Below, piece by piece: positions 10,659-21,808 of a DNA stretch of 64,000 bases. The notes beneath the pieces were generated by a model. That model saw only the letters and a list, made by a program, of their open reading frames with translations. It had not been told where the DNA came from and made no database searches. Made by a program: the position numbers and the translations under genes. Within the stretch, counting starts at the first letter, position 1; each line of letters opens with the position of its first letter. The stretch spans positions 34,206,645 to 34,270,644 of the forward strand of contig NC_057763.1 of the NCBI RefSeq assembly GCF_010389155.1, written 5' to 3'. The stretch comes from Erigeron canadensis (taxonomy: Eukaryota > Streptophyta > Magnoliopsida > Asterales > Asteraceae).

Positions 10659-12904
10659 TTATCTATGCCCCCCAGTTCCACATCCCGGTGGATTGCCACG
10701 TTCTCGGTTACTTCTTCTTGGCTCGAACACGTCGTCCTCTTCTTCTCCTTCATCATTTGCCAGATTTGTAGCTGGCAGTTGAGAAGAACCAATATAAGGA
10801 GAGAAGTCTTGCATCGGATAAGGAGAAATGTTTCGAGCCGGTGGACCAGTTCCGTAGTAAAAATCAGGATTAAAATGATGTGGGGGGAGATCAAACAGAT
10901 TAGTTGGTCCTGCATTTTGGGTATAATAATTCGGGGTTTGAAAGCTACCCATGAAGAAATTACCCGAGAACATTTGATGGGTTGCTGAAGTCGAGGCTAC
11001 AGCCTATGGGTTACCCGGTTGGTAACTTTGAAACCCTGAATTGGGTGTCGGCCTAAACACAGTTTGGGTATTAAAACTGGAAGGACCACCTGCCCAATTA
11101 GAAGGACCAGCACCAGAACTGGAAGGAGCTTGATAACTTTGGGAGGGAGACATTTCAAATGGCTGTGGCTCAGGAAACTGCCAATTTTGAGACGAATAAT
11201 TCATTCGTTCTTCCTGTTGAGTCAACGAAAATGTCTCCCTCGTTATTGTTCTAAAATCCCCAAACAAGTGACTTATCTGCGGATTTGCTTCTTGTTGTTG
11301 ACGAGCTCGCTCGTCAACCTGTACCAAACTGTCTTGCTGCGCACATTTAAATATTAGTAACAAATAAATATTTATTAGTAGTAAGGTTTAATTAACAAAA
11401 ATAAACTTACATAAAACTGTTGGGTAACGCCCCGCTGAGGGTACTGGCCTGGAGGCTGTTGCTGACCGGGCTTACCGACTGTTAAGACGGTACGCTCCAA
11501 ATACCACTCCATATACCCTGGTGCATAGGTGGCCCCTCAGTCTCCCTGGTGGATCCGCTGCGCCCGGTTGTTCCACTGGTCGATATAGTCGGCATGTACT
11601 TCACAGTAATCGACCCTCGCTTTTCGCATTTTGATGAGGGTCTTATGCTGTGCTGGGGCCACCAAAGCATCATTATCAGGAATGGCTTGTATCAAGCCGA
11701 ACTGTCTAGCAACTCTATCTGCTAGATGGAACTCCACTTCCTCCCAACAAATCAAGGGGCCCATGTATCTCCATATGCTTCGCCCAGTCTTACAACTCGC
11801 GGGGAGTATGTTGATGAAGTTGGTATACGGAGTCCATTCGAACTGCATTAATTAAAAAGTATTCAAAGATATTAACATATTATAACTTAGAGATTAATAA
11901 GTAAATATAACTTAAAACGTATTAAAACATATTAATTATTACCTGGTCAGGTGTTAGCGCATTGAAAAAAGAACGAAACGAAATTATACAGTGTCCCGGT
12001 GTATCACGATTTGAGTGGTCTCCACACCACTTGTTTGCTAAATAACTTCCGTATTCATACACCTCTTCTTCTTCTCCGTCATCCGGTTTGAATGGCGTGA
12101 CTCGTGGGGCAATGCGTGGGAATCTTTCCCACGCCCAATACTGCAACAACAACAACGGTCCATCAATGCCTTGTCTAGTAGGCCAAGTCCCATTAGACAA
12201 ATTCCTATACAAACAACAAAGGGTTGCTGAACCCCAGCTCCTTCGACCCGCTATGCTCAGGTCTCCCAGAAACGACAAATAATTAAGACTAACATCATAG
12301 CTGTTAGAATCAGGAAAAAGCTGCGAACCAATAAGAGCTAGAATAACCCGTCTAGCCATTTGTTGGCAACGCTCCTCATCATTCGGGTCCCAATGTTCAA
12401 AAGTAATCGTACCCGCCAACCGATTAAACTTCATCCGACCTTTGCGCAAGTCGTCATCTTCCGGGTAAATACCCAAATACTCCTCACACAAATTCTTCCA
12501 ATATTCAACATTTTGGGTCTTTGTAACCCACTTACCACACACCGGTGGTCCCTGTATGGGTAAACCCCATATCACCTGCACATCTTGCAAGGTGACAGTC
12601 GCTTCACCGATAGGAAAGTGAAACGTGTTGGTTTCAGGACGCCATCGCTCAGCCAACGCGATGATCAAAGAATGATCAAGTTGGCATGTATATGCCTAGA
12701 AGAGTTCGTAAAACCCAGCACTCCTGATATAACGTACAACCTCGTCGGGCACACCATCTTGCAGTAGTCTGTTAAGCCCTCCATCACCTCTTCTACAACG
12801 TGGCTCTTCTATGAGGGCACGGTCATGGGAGATGTTGTATGACCGATGTTCATCTGCAGCTTGTAGCCACAACAACTCTGGGTTTCTGGATTGATAGAGG
12901 CCAT
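10659..12904 (-). pseudogene. Plant mobile domain (MAIN-like) gene carried by the MULE, decayed
   Basis: Three exons: 12904-11943, 11842-11411 and 11336-10659, with GT-AG introns of 100 and 74 bp. The product has the PMD core (aminotransferase-like, MAIN/MAIL family): PELLWLQ, then LIIALAERWRPETNTFHF, GEATVTLQDVQVIWGLPI, a YWAWERFPRIAP block and NALTPDQ spliced to FEWTPY, followed by a Gln/Pro/Ser-rich tail ending near an Arg/Gly-rich segment. It is broken by a one-base frameshift just after MASINPET, TAG at 12696-12698, TGA at 11537-11539 and TAG at 11004-11006. PMD proteins include nuclear factors of meristem maintenance and TE silencing in plants, and PMD copies are known to travel in transposons. 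Function here is lost. Confidence 0.85.
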
Positions 12905-13054
12905 TTTTTGTTTATGAAAATACTGCTTTGATAAATTGCTAGTTGCTTGTTTATGAAAAATATATGTTTTTGCGTGATCATCTATGAGTAAATATGCATG
13001 TATGTATACAATACATAGTCTGCTACGTTGCATGGGCTTTTTTTTGTCTCCACT

Positions 13055-13341
13055 TGAAACCGGTTTTGGAATTACCAGATTCATAGTCATTTTACTGCCA
13101 TCTTCCTGCACCTCTGAACCAAGGTCACATCACATCAACTAGGGTATCACCAGGCATCGACACGTGTTAGGGTTAGGTTGAATCCGGTTTTTCCAATACC
13201 GAACTCGATGTACTGTCACTGTCTGCCTGCACCTCTGCGCACACTCTGTCTCTGCCTGTGTGCTCTGTACCACCACTGTCCCACTCTCTCTCTATTGTCA
13301 AATCAATGCTTGAGTCCGGTATTTGAAATACCGGATTCACT
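13055..13341. repeat. CCGG palindrome cluster upstream of the PMD gene
   Basis: Three palindromes at about 13055-13082, 13178-13207 and 13312-13341 lie upstream of the minus-strand PMD start at 12904. The outermost is part of the right terminal inverted repeat. Confidence 0.72.
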
Positions 13342-13417
13342 GGTTTCATAAAAAATTTTTTTCCAAAACTTGTTTGACAAAACACTCTTGAAATATGCCC
13401 ATTTCGAAAAAAAATTC
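13267..13417 (-). repeat. Right terminal inverted repeat of the MULE
   Basis: About 150 bp is the inverted match of the left end, from GTACCACCACTGTCCCACT through the CCGG palindrome to the terminal A/T-rich tract. It is shorter than the left arm because it has one palindrome where the left has several. Confidence 0.82.
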
Positions 13418-13426
13418 GCGTTTATT
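13418..13426. repeat. Right 9-bp target-site duplication of the MULE
   Basis: GCGTTTATT, identical to 5187-5195. Confidence 0.85.
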
Positions 13427-14418
13427 GGTATGCTTTTGTTGGAGCAAACTTTGTTGGTCGATGAGGATATATGACCAATCATCACAATGGTTGCTTGGGG
13501 ATAGTAGACTAGAGTTTATACCATGTTATATTAGAGGGTGTACGACAGGTACTAACACTTTTAAAAAAAAATTACACATTAATCCTTTAAATTTGATAAA
13601 CATACATAACTCATTTGCATTTTACATGATCTCCTGAAATACATATGGTTTACTTAAGATAGGTACTGCATGTTTTACTAAAGCTTTTTATCTCTTTTAT
13701 ATATACTTTATGAATCTCTTATTCTAAGATACAATATACAACAGTGTCAACCACTACAAGTTTTATAATCAACATAAGTTTGGCATTCATTATGTACCTC
13801 AAAGAGTCAAAGGAATCACTGTTTTCTTCTCTACCTGATAATCAACATAAGTTTGACATGATTCATTTGAAACTTACTGCGATGCCTTACAATAACAATA
13901 TATGCAGCGCCTTACTTGCACAATTAATGCGGCACCTTACCTAAAATAATGCCAAATAGACAATGCGGCACATTTTTAACCTAGACAACCCTTTGCAAAC
14001 CACATGTTGGCTTCTGACTTATAATCCTTTTCAAAACATACAAAAGACCACTAATTCATCTTCCAACACTTCAAAACAACGCTTGCATCTATATGACCAA
14101 GTTTTTTAGTTTTAGACCAGATTACCAAGTGCCTAAAAAACACATTAACAATTTTCACACCAAGAGCTTAGGACGAGAGATATTTTGAACCAGAACACCA
14201 TGTAGCACTTATACATATATAATACTTGGTTCCAATTCTCTGGTCAACCTTGGTCCTTGGCGTTGTGTTTTAGATCCACTTCCTCCTAAAAGTACACACG
14301 ACGTACTAAAAGGTAAGCAAATTGCTTAAAGAATACAAACCATAGATTATGCACATTACAAATTAATAACATATATCACCATACATTTGCTAATACATGT
14401 GGGGTACTCCTTTGGTAC
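13427..14418. other. Intergenic spacer, no gene seen
   Basis: AT-rich DNA with short nonconserved ORFs only. It runs from the MULE to the Harbinger-like element. Confidence 0.5.
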
Positions 14419-14421
14419 TAA

Positions 14422-15645
14422 GAGCATTCACAGTGGGTTCGTCGCCACTCGTTCTCGGCTAGTTCTCGGAAGAGGGACGAGCGCACAAGGTTAGGTGTGA
14501 CTCGTCCCTGGGCTCGTTCTCGGTGATTCGTCTTTCCACAAACGAGTGTTTCACACTTTTTTTTTTCCTTTTTACAATGTAACGGTTTGTTTTCAAAATT
14601 TTAAAAAATTTACACTAATGGTCCTCAACAGCCATATTTGATATTTATACAAATTTTACACTTTTGGTCCCTATTTATCATATACGTATATATAACACAC
14701 ACTCTTCTACACAAAATCATTATCATACAAACAATTTATCTACTAAAAAACACACACTCTTCTACACAAATAACACACATTCGCAAAAAAAACATGGCAA
14801 ATAATATACCAAACATGACTGTTCACGCTGCAAAAATGGGGATGTAGGATCACATGCTTCAAAATGATGCAAACAGAACTGCAGTTAACAATGTCATTGA
14901 CAACTTGACTACCAACAAAGCGGCACTCGCAGCCGAAATTGAACGACTTGAAGCTGCAGAACATGCTCGCAACGCCGTTGAAGTTGAGTACATTATTTAT
15001 CTTCGGTAGCACATCGACTAACACACACAAACTATTTTCCAGCTTACCGCAGCTACTAACACGTTAAACTCCACTATAGACCACACATTATAATGGCAAG
15101 ACGCTATCGGTGGTGGTCGTCCTAATGATTATCTGACCGACCCTGGGGAGGAGTACGCATCTCCGCAAACTAGCGACCGTGTCGGGTCTCCTAAACGTAT
15201 CGGTACATTCATCGCAATGACGACGCCACTACCGTAGACTCGTACTACTCCGAGTGTTAGTCTTATGTATTGTGTTAGTATTAAGTGTGTTTATTAGTAA
15301 CGTGTTAGTGTTAAGTGTGTTTATGTTTTTATTGATCACATGTTCGTATTATGTAGTAATGTTTTATTTTATTGTATTGTATGTTATTTATTAATGAAAT
15401 TTTTAAATGTGTTTTTATTAAAAAATTGAAGTTGTATAAGTTAGAGGGTTAAAAGTGTATAAACTAAACAGATGATATTGGGTTGAAAAGGTAAAGTTAA
15501 ATAAATAGTGGGTCCTAGACTAGTTCTGGCATTGTGGGTGTTTTGGGGAATTAGTCCTTGGTTAGTCCTTGGGCTGATGTGGAACTGATGTGGTGCTGAC
15601 AGAGATTAGTCTTTGGAGAATGAGTTTCACCCGCTGTGAATGCTC
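14422..15645. mobile_element. PIF/Harbinger-like element, nonautonomous
   Basis: The terminal repeats are GAGCATTCACAGTGGGT (left) and GAGCATTCACAGCGGGT (right, reverse complement), flanked by a 3-bp TAA on both sides (14419-14421 and 15646-15648). A 3-bp TWA duplication with short inverted ends fits the PIF/Harbinger superfamily. It encodes no transposase; inside is a broken small helical ORF. Confidence 0.75.
14794..15240 (+). pseudogene. Decayed small helical ORF inside the Harbinger-like element
   Basis: From ATG at 14794 a frame runs MANNIPNMTVHAAKMGM, a stop, then a helical stretch with NVIDNLTTNKAALAAEIERL and EVEYIIYLR. A possible intron (GTAGCA...TTTTCCAG, about 15008-15042) leads to LTAATNTLNSTIDHTL, after which a frame continues with PNDYLTDPGEEYASPQTSDR. 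Stops occur along the way. It has the same general layout as MULE ORF B. It could be captured host sequence; no named domain is recognised. Confidence 0.4.
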
Positions 15646-15648
15646 TAA

Positions 15649-16206
15649 GCTTTATAAGCGAGAAGCTCATCCAAGCATAATACTTTTAAATCAATCGTAC
15701 AATGCTTGTATGGATCACAGAAACGGGGTACCTATCAAAACTATAAATGATACTATAATACTCATAATGTAAAGGTTCTAGTATACCTTAATTATTCTCG
15801 ACAAGAGCTAATTTCCTAGGTGACCCATTAATACTAAAGAACCTTAAAAAGGATAAATGATTAGGAATATACCATTTTGGTACCCAAAAAGCCAGAACGC
15901 ACACCACATGAAATCCAAGCCTGATAAGTCACCAATCAGGCATGATTGTCGATAACATATGTAATTCCGGTCACCTATGATTTGATAATTGATAAAACAA
16001 AATGTTGATAATATTATTAAATTTTAAAATGCTAATAAATTTATATAGTCTCTATAACAAATTTGGGGGTTATTCAAATTCTTGTTAGGAGATTCTAAAT
16101 AAATTAGTCAAGTACGGTGTTATAATTGCTATTCAAGTATGTTGAAAGATTTTCGACTTTAAAAAGGTGGCTGGTATCCCGACCACTTTTTTGGTAATTA
16201 AACCAG
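15649..16206. other. Intergenic spacer, nothing recognised
   Basis: AT-rich sequence without a supported gene, RNA or repeat boundary. Confidence 0.4.
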
Positions 16207-16361
16207 ACTATTTGCAGCGATTATTGCTGTAAATAGTGGTGTTTTTGTCCATATTCAACTATTTGCAGCGATTACTGACAGGGGGCCCGTTATTTTTTGC
16301 CAGATTTACCATTACAGAGAGGGGGCCCACACTATTTGCAGCGACTATCGCTGCAAATAGT
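16207..16361. repeat. Palindrome-rich MITE-like segment
   Basis: ACTATTTGCAGCGA occurs three times. At 16331-16361 it forms a perfect 14-bp inverted repeat with a 3-bp loop; at 16207-16237 the same hairpin has two mismatches; a half copy starts at 16258. A GGGGGCCC motif also appears twice. This looks like the end region of a foldback or MITE family; outer limits and target duplication were not found. Confidence 0.55.
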
Positions 16362-18353
16362 ATGTGTGGTCTAGATACAAAAAATGTGTGGTTGGGATAT
16401 GAATCCCTTTTAAGAATAATGCAAATTTAAAAGTATTGTTAAAATAGAAACTCAAAAGTAATTATATATATATAACAATCCGAAAGGTCGGTTATGTGAG
16501 AATTAGTTACAGTAACAAGGTCCTTCAATCATGGGCTGCCACATCTGATTTTTAATATATAATTTTACAAACTTGACCACCAAATTTTCATTCTTTTCGA
16601 ATTCGGCCACCAAACTTTATTTTGCCCCTTCCTATTTCTTCTACTCGGTGTCTTCTTTTACATACAATTCCACCCCACTTTTAAATCTATAGTACAAAAA
16701 TATAATAAAAACAAATTTAAAAAAATACCGACAAAAACGTACATGGTATTTACAAATTTTGTCCTACATATACTGTCAATAATATCAGCATATGTAGAGA
16801 TCGAGCTCCGACGTCATCCGTCATCGTTGTACATCGCCGTTGCGCCTGCCACAACATTCGTGATTTCATTCTTTATCGCCGTTGTAACATTCAATTACAA
16901 ACCACTTAGCACTTCGGGGTTGTTTCAACGTCGGACATAACTTTGATCCCTGACAAAGTTGTGTTACAAAGCCTTGACTAAAAGCAATTTGGTAAGGTTT
17001 AAAAAAATGATTGTTTGAATGTCTATGGTATAGAATCGATTTCCATCTACCCGAGACTTTTACTAAATTTATACATTTAGTAGGATAAATGAATAAAAGC
17101 AAGTGATTCATTTAGTAGGAACAAAAGATGGGTAAAGAAGAAATGGGGAGGTGGAGAAAACTTGGTGGATGGAGATTTAATTTCTATTTGAAAAAAGAAA
17201 AGATGTGTCTTGTGTATGTACTTTTAGATAGTGGACGGAGAAAACTAGAGAACCATATTGGAAGGTCATGACACGTAAACACCTGTCTTACATTTCCTCC
17301 ATATGTATTTATATACAGACTATTTCTTTTTTGAAATGGTCATTTATACATGTCTAATACGAGTAACTTTTAACTTTTATATAAAAGTATTACGAGTACT
17401 TATAACTTAATTTAATGGCTTCAAATTTATGCCCTGTTTACATATTTATGTTAGACATGTTAAATATTCTACTTAGAATTATTATTTTCTATTTTAGAGG
17501 CTTCAGATTTAAATTCAAGACTTCTTTAAAAAGAAAAACTTATGCTAATTTCTTTAGTCGTGTGATTATTGACACATGTATTAAAAAATTATAACGTAAC
17601 TGTGGGGAAGGCTTTCGCCTCGAATTCAAATACTTTCCGCGGCAACGCGCGGAGTAAAATTCTAGTTTGATAGGGAGGTGATTTTTACACCGAAGTTTGT
17701 GATTCATGTACGGAAATTTAATGGTATATGACCAATATACCCCTAAATATTTTTTTCTGAAATTACAGACTTTTCCCTTTCCTCGCCCTATGTCAGCCTT
17801 TTCCCCAATTAATTTTAACTTTATTTTTCTTCCCTTACATCGCCTAATCCAATTTCTGTAACAAACAAAATTCGGAATTTCTTTTCCCCTCTCGTTGGCA
17901 ACTAGCAATCACGATCTTCTCTTCGTTGTTATATTTAGTTTTCATTTTAAGTCCTATGTTGGAGATAAGATCTAAAATAGGTTGGAAGGGCCGCCGAAGT
18001 TTTTGTTGATGCCAAAGATATGGCCGATGGTGTAGATGAGACTTCCAAATAATAAGGTTACTTTGTATATTCTCTAATTTTTGTACTCATATACATAGAT
18101 AGACAATGATGGTGGTAGTTGTGTCAGAAGGTTGCGGTTGGTTGGCCGGAAAATATAGGGAGAGTGACAGCGGCATATATTGTTTTTCATTGTATGGTTT
18201 GTAGAATTGATGGGTTTTTCATCAGAAGCTAATTAACGGTTTAAATTCAATCTTTTTTCCCCTCCACCGTGTGATAAAAAGGTGTTTGATGGACATGTTT
18301 GAGTAATGATAAGACCACTATTTCGCCAACAACTCTGCATGTGGTGGATGCTA
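16362..18353. other. Intergenic, with a Helitron 3' end
   Basis: No supported gene. The only structured feature is the hairpin plus CTAG at 17638-17665, listed separately. Confidence 0.4.
17638..17665 (+). mobile_element. Helitron 3' terminus (5' end not found)
   Basis: The GC-rich hairpin CCGCGGCAACGCGCGG is followed by AGTAAAATT and CTAG, then T. This is the standard Helitron end: a stem-loop about 10 bases before CTRR, inserted before T. I could not place the matching TC start, so the length of the element is unknown. Confidence 0.55.
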
Positions 18354-18510
18354 GCAAGATATCGCTTCCGAGCCCTCAGTATTCGGAGCAATGACAGCAT
18401 TTCCAAGGTAGCGCTGATGATAAATTGGCAGAACTTCCCTAGATCTGTCAGTTGCCATTTCAACAGCGAATCTGGCCTCGGCTTCAGCTCTAAGTACATT
18501 GGCTGCTCAC
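18354..18510 (-). pseudogene. Possible BAHD acyltransferase fragment
   Basis: One minus-strand frame reads AAEARF-like residues, then AVEMATDRSREVLPI and YLGNAVIAPNTEG before stops. The spacing recalls the 'D.RSR..PP.P..Y.GNA' block of BAHD (HXXXD) acyltransferases. It is about 50 codons, with no HXXXD or DFGWG motif in view, so it is at best a short relic. The call is tentative. Confidence 0.3.
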
Positions 18511-19440
18511 TTGACTTTCTAGCTAGCCAACAAAATAACATTTTTTTAATATTTGTACAACACATAAATTGTGTCACATTATTTGTCTCCTCCAATCTTC
18601 GTTTCCTCATAATTAATCTTCATTTAGCTCACTTTCATTATATTTATCTCATAGACCTATAATCCAATAAAATCAAAATCATATATTAAGTATAAAAGTC
18701 TAATAAAATATAGAAATTCAAATATAAAAATAGTGATATCGCATAAAATAAATATATATAATATAAACGATATCAATGTCGCACTCGACTCATTGTTCCC
18801 ACAAAAAAAGTAAGGGGTGGAGATAAAGGGTTCGTCTCCTTGAAACTAAGGCTTGGGCCATCTTCTTTTTCAAGGTTATCAACTTATACGGGGTGCATGT
18901 GCAGCCAATAGGGGTTTTGTAATTTGAGATGAATGTGAGTCTAGTTGTTTATGTGTTCCATATATCTTCAATGATGGTTTTGAAATTTTTTAACTTAAAA
19001 TGAATTTGGACAGTTACATCATTTACTGCATAAGGATGCTATTCTCGGGATTGTTTTGTTAAATTGAATTTGGTAAATTATTAACTTGTAATCTCCGTTA
19101 TATTGACTTCTCACCCTAAAGATTATAATAGAGGTGGTGATACAATAACCGATAAGGTACTAAGGTAGGGCCGGGTAACAAGTTAAACGAGATATGGGTC
19201 GAAAGAACCTATTTTGATCACTTAGAAAGGACATTTTTGTTCACGTTAAGAGACATACCAATCTGATTTTAACACTAGGCAATGACCTGTCCAATTACTT
19301 GAGGACATCCACAGGTCACAAAAGTGCCTGTATAAAATTTAAAAGTTAGTTGGAAAAACAAGGAAATAAAATACTTTATACGTAGTATAACTCTGTAGAT
19401 AAAAAATATATATATATATATAATTATGCATCATTTGAGA
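18511..19440. other. Intergenic spacer, nothing recognised
   Basis: AT-rich, no supported gene. Confidence 0.4.
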
Positions 19441-19452
19441 TATGAGACATTT

Positions 19453-19777
19453 TTTTTCTTTTTTATTAATTTTTTTTTTTGGAAAAGTGTGGATCATTTG
19501 CTCCTAACAGAGGATTTAGCTTACGTTGTCTTAATCGGGTCCACGCTAGAAGGTTCTCTCACCCTCAATACCTAATACAATGAGAAACTCCCAACTAAAC
19601 CGCTCGAAGGCTCGACATTTAATTGAGATAAAACATTGTCCCCGCTGCAAGACTCAAACTTGTTTTACTAGAGGACTTTATTTGTAAAATTCCTAGAAAT
19701 GTCATTATCATGTTTTGAACTCAGAACCTGCAGCATGTAAAACTGGTGTTTAACCATTGAGTTATAATGGGAAGTAC
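19453..19777 (-). mobile_element. tRNA-related SINE
   Basis: The element is flanked by TGAGACATTT at 19443-19452 and 19778-19787. On the minus strand it begins with an A-box-like AACTCAATGGTTAAAC, has a B-box-like GTTTGAGTCTTGC further in, and ends in an A-rich tail. Head, tail and target duplication agree with a SINE of about 325 bp. Confidence 0.6.
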
Positions 19778-19789
19778 TGAGACATTTAT

Positions 19790-20879
19790 CTCAAAGAAAC
19801 AACTTTAGTAAATTGAGAAGAAAAAAAAACAATCATATCTACATTTTGTTAGAAAAATTAGAGAAAAAAAAAAGATGTAAATGATCATCCTACCCTTATG
19901 GACTTAATTTATATTATCAGGCATTTATCTTTTAATATATCTTTACTACTCATTTAGATCAACTATTTTTGCATCAATTACCACTACCTCTCGCCGCCGC
20001 CATCACATCATCGCTACATTACACGGGTATCCTTCAATCTTCTAAAATATTTCCACCACCACTACATGTATTATATTTAGATCAACCTACATCACTCGAC
20101 ACCATCACTGCTATCAATAGTCATTGTCATCACCACATGTCGTTTACAGTTTACACTGCCAGAAGCTTTTATCCCATTAAAATGTTAAAGAGACATAGCA
20201 ATAAGATCTTAACACTTGACAATGACTTTTCAATTCCCATTACTTGTAACCAGGTTATTATAGTAGATCACAATAATACCAACGATATATAGAATTGATA
20301 AATTAGTTGGATAAGTAGGTTAATAAAAAAAAGTTTGATGTAACTGTCTACAGAATACAAAATAAATTGGTATCTCAAGCTTTTATTCATAATAAATATC
20401 ACAATATTATTTAACGAAATTACATGAGCGCTTTAGATGACAGACCTTTAATTACTCAACTCAAATGTTGTGAGTTATGTAATTTTCTCGAAAGATGATG
20501 GCAAACTAGCCAACTAGGCAGGCCACTTTATATTATTAATGCAATTTATATTACTCTATTTACTAAAATTCTAACGTTATTAGCTATATATTGTCTCACA
20601 TATATACAACTTATGATTAATTAAAATAACATAGATGATAGATAGAAAAGAATAAAGAATTGGCAGAAATGTATAAACATATTAACAAACAACCATATAT
20701 TCATGAAAAGCACAAACATTACAAATCGATATCTACAAAACAAAGAGTACTTACAATTTAGTACAGTGATATACAAATGGCAATAATAATGTACGTACGT
20801 GTTAACACTTTTCTTCTACCCTTGAACAAATGTATTCAAGCAATCCACACATGCTTACTATGGAGCCCCTCTACACCCC
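19790..20879. other. Intergenic, upstream of the 2S albumin gene
   Basis: AT-rich. A 107-codon frame at 19969-20292 has no recognisable protein character. The last part is presumably the seed-specific promoter of the albumin gene. Confidence 0.4.
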
Positions 20880-20887
20880 TATAAAAA
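20880..20887 (+). promoter_or_regulatory. TATA box of the 2S albumin gene
   Basis: TATAAAAA lies 87 bp before the start codon, a normal distance for a plant gene with a short leader. Confidence 0.6.
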
Positions 20888-20966
20888 TTCATAAACTTTC
20901 ATACCACAATATGCACCAAATTAAATTAACATTCCTTAATATATATACATCATACACACACAAATA

Positions 20967-21808
20967 ATGGCAAAGTTTTCTCTAGCATCAGGAATCCTCC
21001 TCCTTGTAGCCATGGCGGCCATCGCTAGTGCCACCACCACCACAACCATCAACGCCTACAACTTTCAGCCTTCTTGCACTATACCGATGATGCAACAGGA
21101 AATGCTTAGCCAGTGCAGGACGTACCTCACAGGTGATTAAACTTTACTCTTCAATATTATATAAGACGCATACAATTGCTAATGACAACCCTATAGTTAA
21201 CTAACAGTAAAGTTTTGTACATGATATATATATGGTACTATGGTAGGGTATAATTAAAATAAAATTCAGCCGCTACTAGAAAAATCAAATGCACAAAGGA
21301 GGTTTTTCGATCTTTTCAAGCTCCTTTAAAATATAATAGAGATTTTAGACAATTTTCCAAAGAAATCTGGTCCTTGGAAAAAGCTTCCTTGCAAACAGAT
21401 GTTTCAAGGAATTCGCTTATTTCCAACACGTACATAATTCTATATATGTACGATATTTTGCTATATGTTAATCATTTTTGATGTTTTGCTTTCTTTAAAA
21501 GGAACTATATATTAATCGGTGATAACTGTACGTATGCCTCATCATCAGGAAGCAGCAGCCAGCAGGGATCACCACGTCGGGCAATGATGACCCCATTATC
21601 AGAAGGACAGTTTGACATGTGTTGCATGCAGCTGAAGAGCATGGGCGAGGAATGCATGTGCGAGGGCATCAAGATGATGATGAATCTACCAGGATGGACC
21701 GGCCAACAGCAGATGAGTTACGATCAGATGATGACCATGGCTCGCAACCTGCCTATGCAATGCGGTTTCATGAGCCAGCAGTGCCAAATGCGAGCCTTCT
21801 GGTTCTAA
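20967..21808 (+). CDS. Methionine-rich 2S albumin, SFA8-like seed storage protein
   Basis: Two exons, 20967-21132 and 21549-21808; the CAG|GTGATT donor and CATCAG acceptor rebuild a Gly codon, giving 141 residues, the same length as sunflower SFA8. A signal peptide (MAKFSLASGILLLVAMAAIASA) precedes a pro-region. The eight conserved cysteines are present in 2S order: C...C in the small-chain part, then CC, CMC, C and C. Methionine is very frequent (about 16 in the exon 2 part plus 3 in exon 1). 2S albumins are processed in the secretory pathway, stored in seed protein bodies and supply sulphur on germination. A single intron in a 2S albumin is a feature shared with sunflower genes. It supports an Asteraceae source. 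Confidence 0.93.

Larger units (their letters stand above)
5196..13417 (+). mobile_element. Mutator-like element (MULE) with mudrA, PMD and three small ORFs
   Basis: An 8.2 kb element is bounded by identical 9-bp direct repeats and long terminal inverted repeats. The left end begins GGAAAAATTTTCCGAAACGG; the right end, reverse-complemented, begins GAATTTTTTTTCGAAATGGG. Inside, in order: mudrA-like transposase pseudogene (+), ORF A (-), ORF B (+), ORF C (+) and a PMD pseudogene (-). Three clusters of CCGG-centred palindromes sit upstream of mudrA, ORF C and the PMD gene. The transposase and PMD genes carry several nonsense codons, so the element is no longer self-sufficient. MULEs are cut-and-paste DNA transposons whose DDE transposase makes 9-11 bp duplications. 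Confidence 0.9.

Noticed and set aside
5196..13417. Alternative reading of the block as two nested MULEs, because of the palindromes at 9728-9970
   Set aside because: Only the outer ends have the terminal GAAAWTTTT sequence and a shared duplication; the middle cluster lacks both.
17540..17908. 122-codon minus-strand ORF
   Set aside because: It crosses the Helitron 3' end and AT-rich DNA and shows no protein-like motif.
18306..18662. 118-codon plus-strand ORF starting MIRPLFRQQL
   Set aside because: It is antisense to the tentative BAHD relic; no independent support.
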